NCBI GenBank assembly: GCA_028281165.1
Contig: JANQKI010000082.1
Span: forward strand, 1-64,000
Source: Opitutaceae bacterium
GTDB taxonomy: Bacteria; Verrucomicrobiota; Verrucomicrobiia; Opitutales; Opitutaceae
Length of the DNA: 64,000 bases
Direction of reading: 5' to 3'
Both the position numbers and the translations under genes were made by a program. Shown piece after piece: positions 63,076 to 64,000 of this stretch (positions are counted from its first letter, which is position 1; every line of letters begins with the position of its first letter). Below the pieces are notes generated by a model. It ran no database searches and was not told the DNA's origin. It worked only from the letters and a program-made list of their open reading frames with translations.

Positions 63076-63609
63076 ATGAAATTCAATCCAACGACCATAG
63101 ATGGAGCTTTTCTTATCGAAGTCGAGCCAATCGAAGATCAGCGAGGATCCTTTTCTCGGGCCTTTTGCCAAAAGGAGTTCCAACAAGTGGGCATCCAGTT
63201 TTCTCTGGCTCAATGCAATTTGGCAAGAACGAGCGATAAGGGAATCGTGAGGGGATTGCACTACCAAATCGCGCCTGCAGGAGAGCAGAAGCTGATACGC
63301 TGCATACGCGGTCGCGTATTCGATGCGATCATAGATGTACGCAAAGATTCATCTACCTATCTAAAGACATTCACCACCGAGCTGAGTGCCGCAAATCGTC
63401 AGGCACTGTTCATACCAGCCGGAATCGCTCATGGATATCAGACGCTTGAGGCTGACTCAGATTTTTTCTACATGACAGACGAGTTTTATAGTCCAGAGCA
63501 GGAGCGAGGCGTTCGATACAATGATCCAATTGCCTCGTTCTCCTGGCCGCTAGAGCCCCTCGGCATGACCGAACGCGACAAGAATTGGCCGGACATACCG
63601 ACCCGATGA
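63076..63609 (+). CDS. RmlC-like (dTDP-4-dehydrorhamnose 3,5-epimerase family) cupin
   Basis: Protein of 177 residues. IDGAFLIEVEPIEDQRGSFSRAFCQKEF and GIVRGLHYQIAPAGEQKLIRCIRGRVFDAIIDVRKDS (HYQ with the catalytic His region) are typical of RmlC cupins. It follows rfbG by five bases. It probably epimerises the CDP-4-keto sugar made by that dehydratase; a dTDP-sugar substrate is less likely here because no rmlA/B/D is nearby. Ends with ATGA overlap with the next gene. Confidence 0.9.
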   Translation: MKFNPTTIDGAFLIEVEPIEDQRGSFSRAFCQKEFQQVGIQFSLAQCNLARTSDKGIVRGLHYQIAPAGEQKLIRCIRGRVFDAIIDVRKDSSTYLKTFTTELSAANRQALFIPAGIAHGYQTLEADSDFFYMTDEFYSPEQERGVRYNDPIASFSWPLEPLGMTERDKNWPDIPTR

Positions 63610-64000
63610 ACTGCCAATCGAAAATGATGCTAGAACCTTACGATAAGTATCTCGATCAGCGAGAAAAGAACGGAAATCCCATACAGGTTGGCCTAGTAGG
63701 AGCAGGCAATCTTGCTCGCATGGCCATAACCCAATTGAAAAACCCCCATCCTAAGGGAATTCGCTTGGCGGCCTTGGCGAATAGAACGCCTTCGAATGCC
63801 AAGAGGCTCCTTGACGATCTCGGTATTGAGAGTGTCGAGACGGATAAAATCGACCCTCTCATAAGCGACTCTACTAGGGGACCTGTAGTATTCTCGGGAG
63901 ATCCAGGCATCCTCTCTCGAACGGAGGGCATCGATGTCATCCTGGACACTACAGGAAGTGTAGACTTCTCTCTCGACATCGCCCTGCAGGCTTTCGATGC
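63606..64000 (+). CDS. NAD-binding oxidoreductase (homoserine dehydrogenase-like N-terminus), partial
   Basis: Begins at ATG 63606, overlapping the preceding stop by ATGA, and runs off the right edge. The visible 131 residues have a Rossmann fold: IQVGLVGAGNLARMAITQLKNP, LAALANRTPSNAKRL, and EGIDVILDTTGSVDFSL. This N-terminus resembles homoserine dehydrogenase or the SAF-domain oxidoreductases found near rfbG genes. It probably acts on a sugar intermediate. Its C-terminus is outside the window. Confidence 0.7.
   Translation, partial: MNCQSKMMLEPYDKYLDQREKNGNPIQVGLVGAGNLARMAITQLKNPHPKGIRLAALANRTPSNAKRLLDDLGIESVETDKIDPLISDSTRGPVVFSGDPGILSRTEGIDVILDTTGSVDFSLDIALQAFD

Overview
The window is a chromosomal segment of a Gram-negative bacterium that is most likely a member of the Verrucomicrobiota (Opitutae-like); this is inferred from gene content, not from a search. 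The strongest pointers are the DUF1549/DUF1553 protein paired with a DUF1501 protein at the left edge, a pairing typical of the PVC group, and genes for an LPS-bearing outer membrane (kdsA, lptE, a BamD-like protein, heptose genes). Many genes lack a clear Shine-Dalgarno sequence, so several starts were chosen from family length and signal peptides.

Layout. (1) 1-3.0 kb, minus strand: DUF1501 and PSCyt2/PSD1 proteins. (2) 3.1-16.5 kb: housekeeping genes. These are kdsA and orn (divergent), a TPR protein, trpD-glmM (ATGA overlap, minus strand), the classical rpmF-plsX-fabH block, a BamD-like TPR protein, lptE, rpe-hpt (ATGA overlap), an RlmI-like methyltransferase and a PPK2 kinase. (3) 16.5-64 kb, all plus strand: a very large surface-polysaccharide (EPS/O-antigen/capsule) locus that runs off the right edge.

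The polysaccharide locus opens with a NusG-paralogue antiterminator (RfaH/UpxY type) and an initiating phosphoglycosyl transferase. A 429-bp untranslated stretch follows, containing a near-perfect ops element (11 of 12 bases of the E. coli consensus) downstream of an 11-bp inverted repeat. After it come two copies of a Gfo/Idh dehydrogenase plus DegT aminotransferase pair, ADP-heptose genes (gmhA, hldD, the kinase hldA), a Wzc-like chain-length protein with a degenerate kinase P-loop, three NodB-fold deacetylase-like proteins (one fused to a GT4 glycosyltransferase), two asparagine-synthase-like proteins (one without the catalytic Cys), GNAT/FemAB-type proteins, many GT2/GT4/GT9 glycosyltransferases, an FkbM methyltransferase, a secreted beta-helix protein, a Wzy/WaaL-type polymerase or ligase, a Wzx flippase, a pyruvyl transferase, and a CDP-hexose set (HemL-like aminotransferase, CDP-glucose 4,6-dehydratase, RmlC-like epimerase, NAD-dependent oxidoreductase).

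Together these genes describe a Wzx/Wzy-type pathway: sugar-nucleotide synthesis, priming on undecaprenyl phosphate, stepwise glycosyl transfer, decoration (amidation, pyruvylation, methylation, deacetylation), flipping and polymerisation. Expression is probably governed by processive antitermination at the ops site. The AT-rich gaps at 50.7-51.2, 52.1-52.4 and 55.5-55.8 kb and a frameshifted methyltransferase remnant at 52.1-52.3 kb suggest that this part of the locus is being remodelled. No tRNA, rRNA, CRISPR array or intact insertion sequence was seen.
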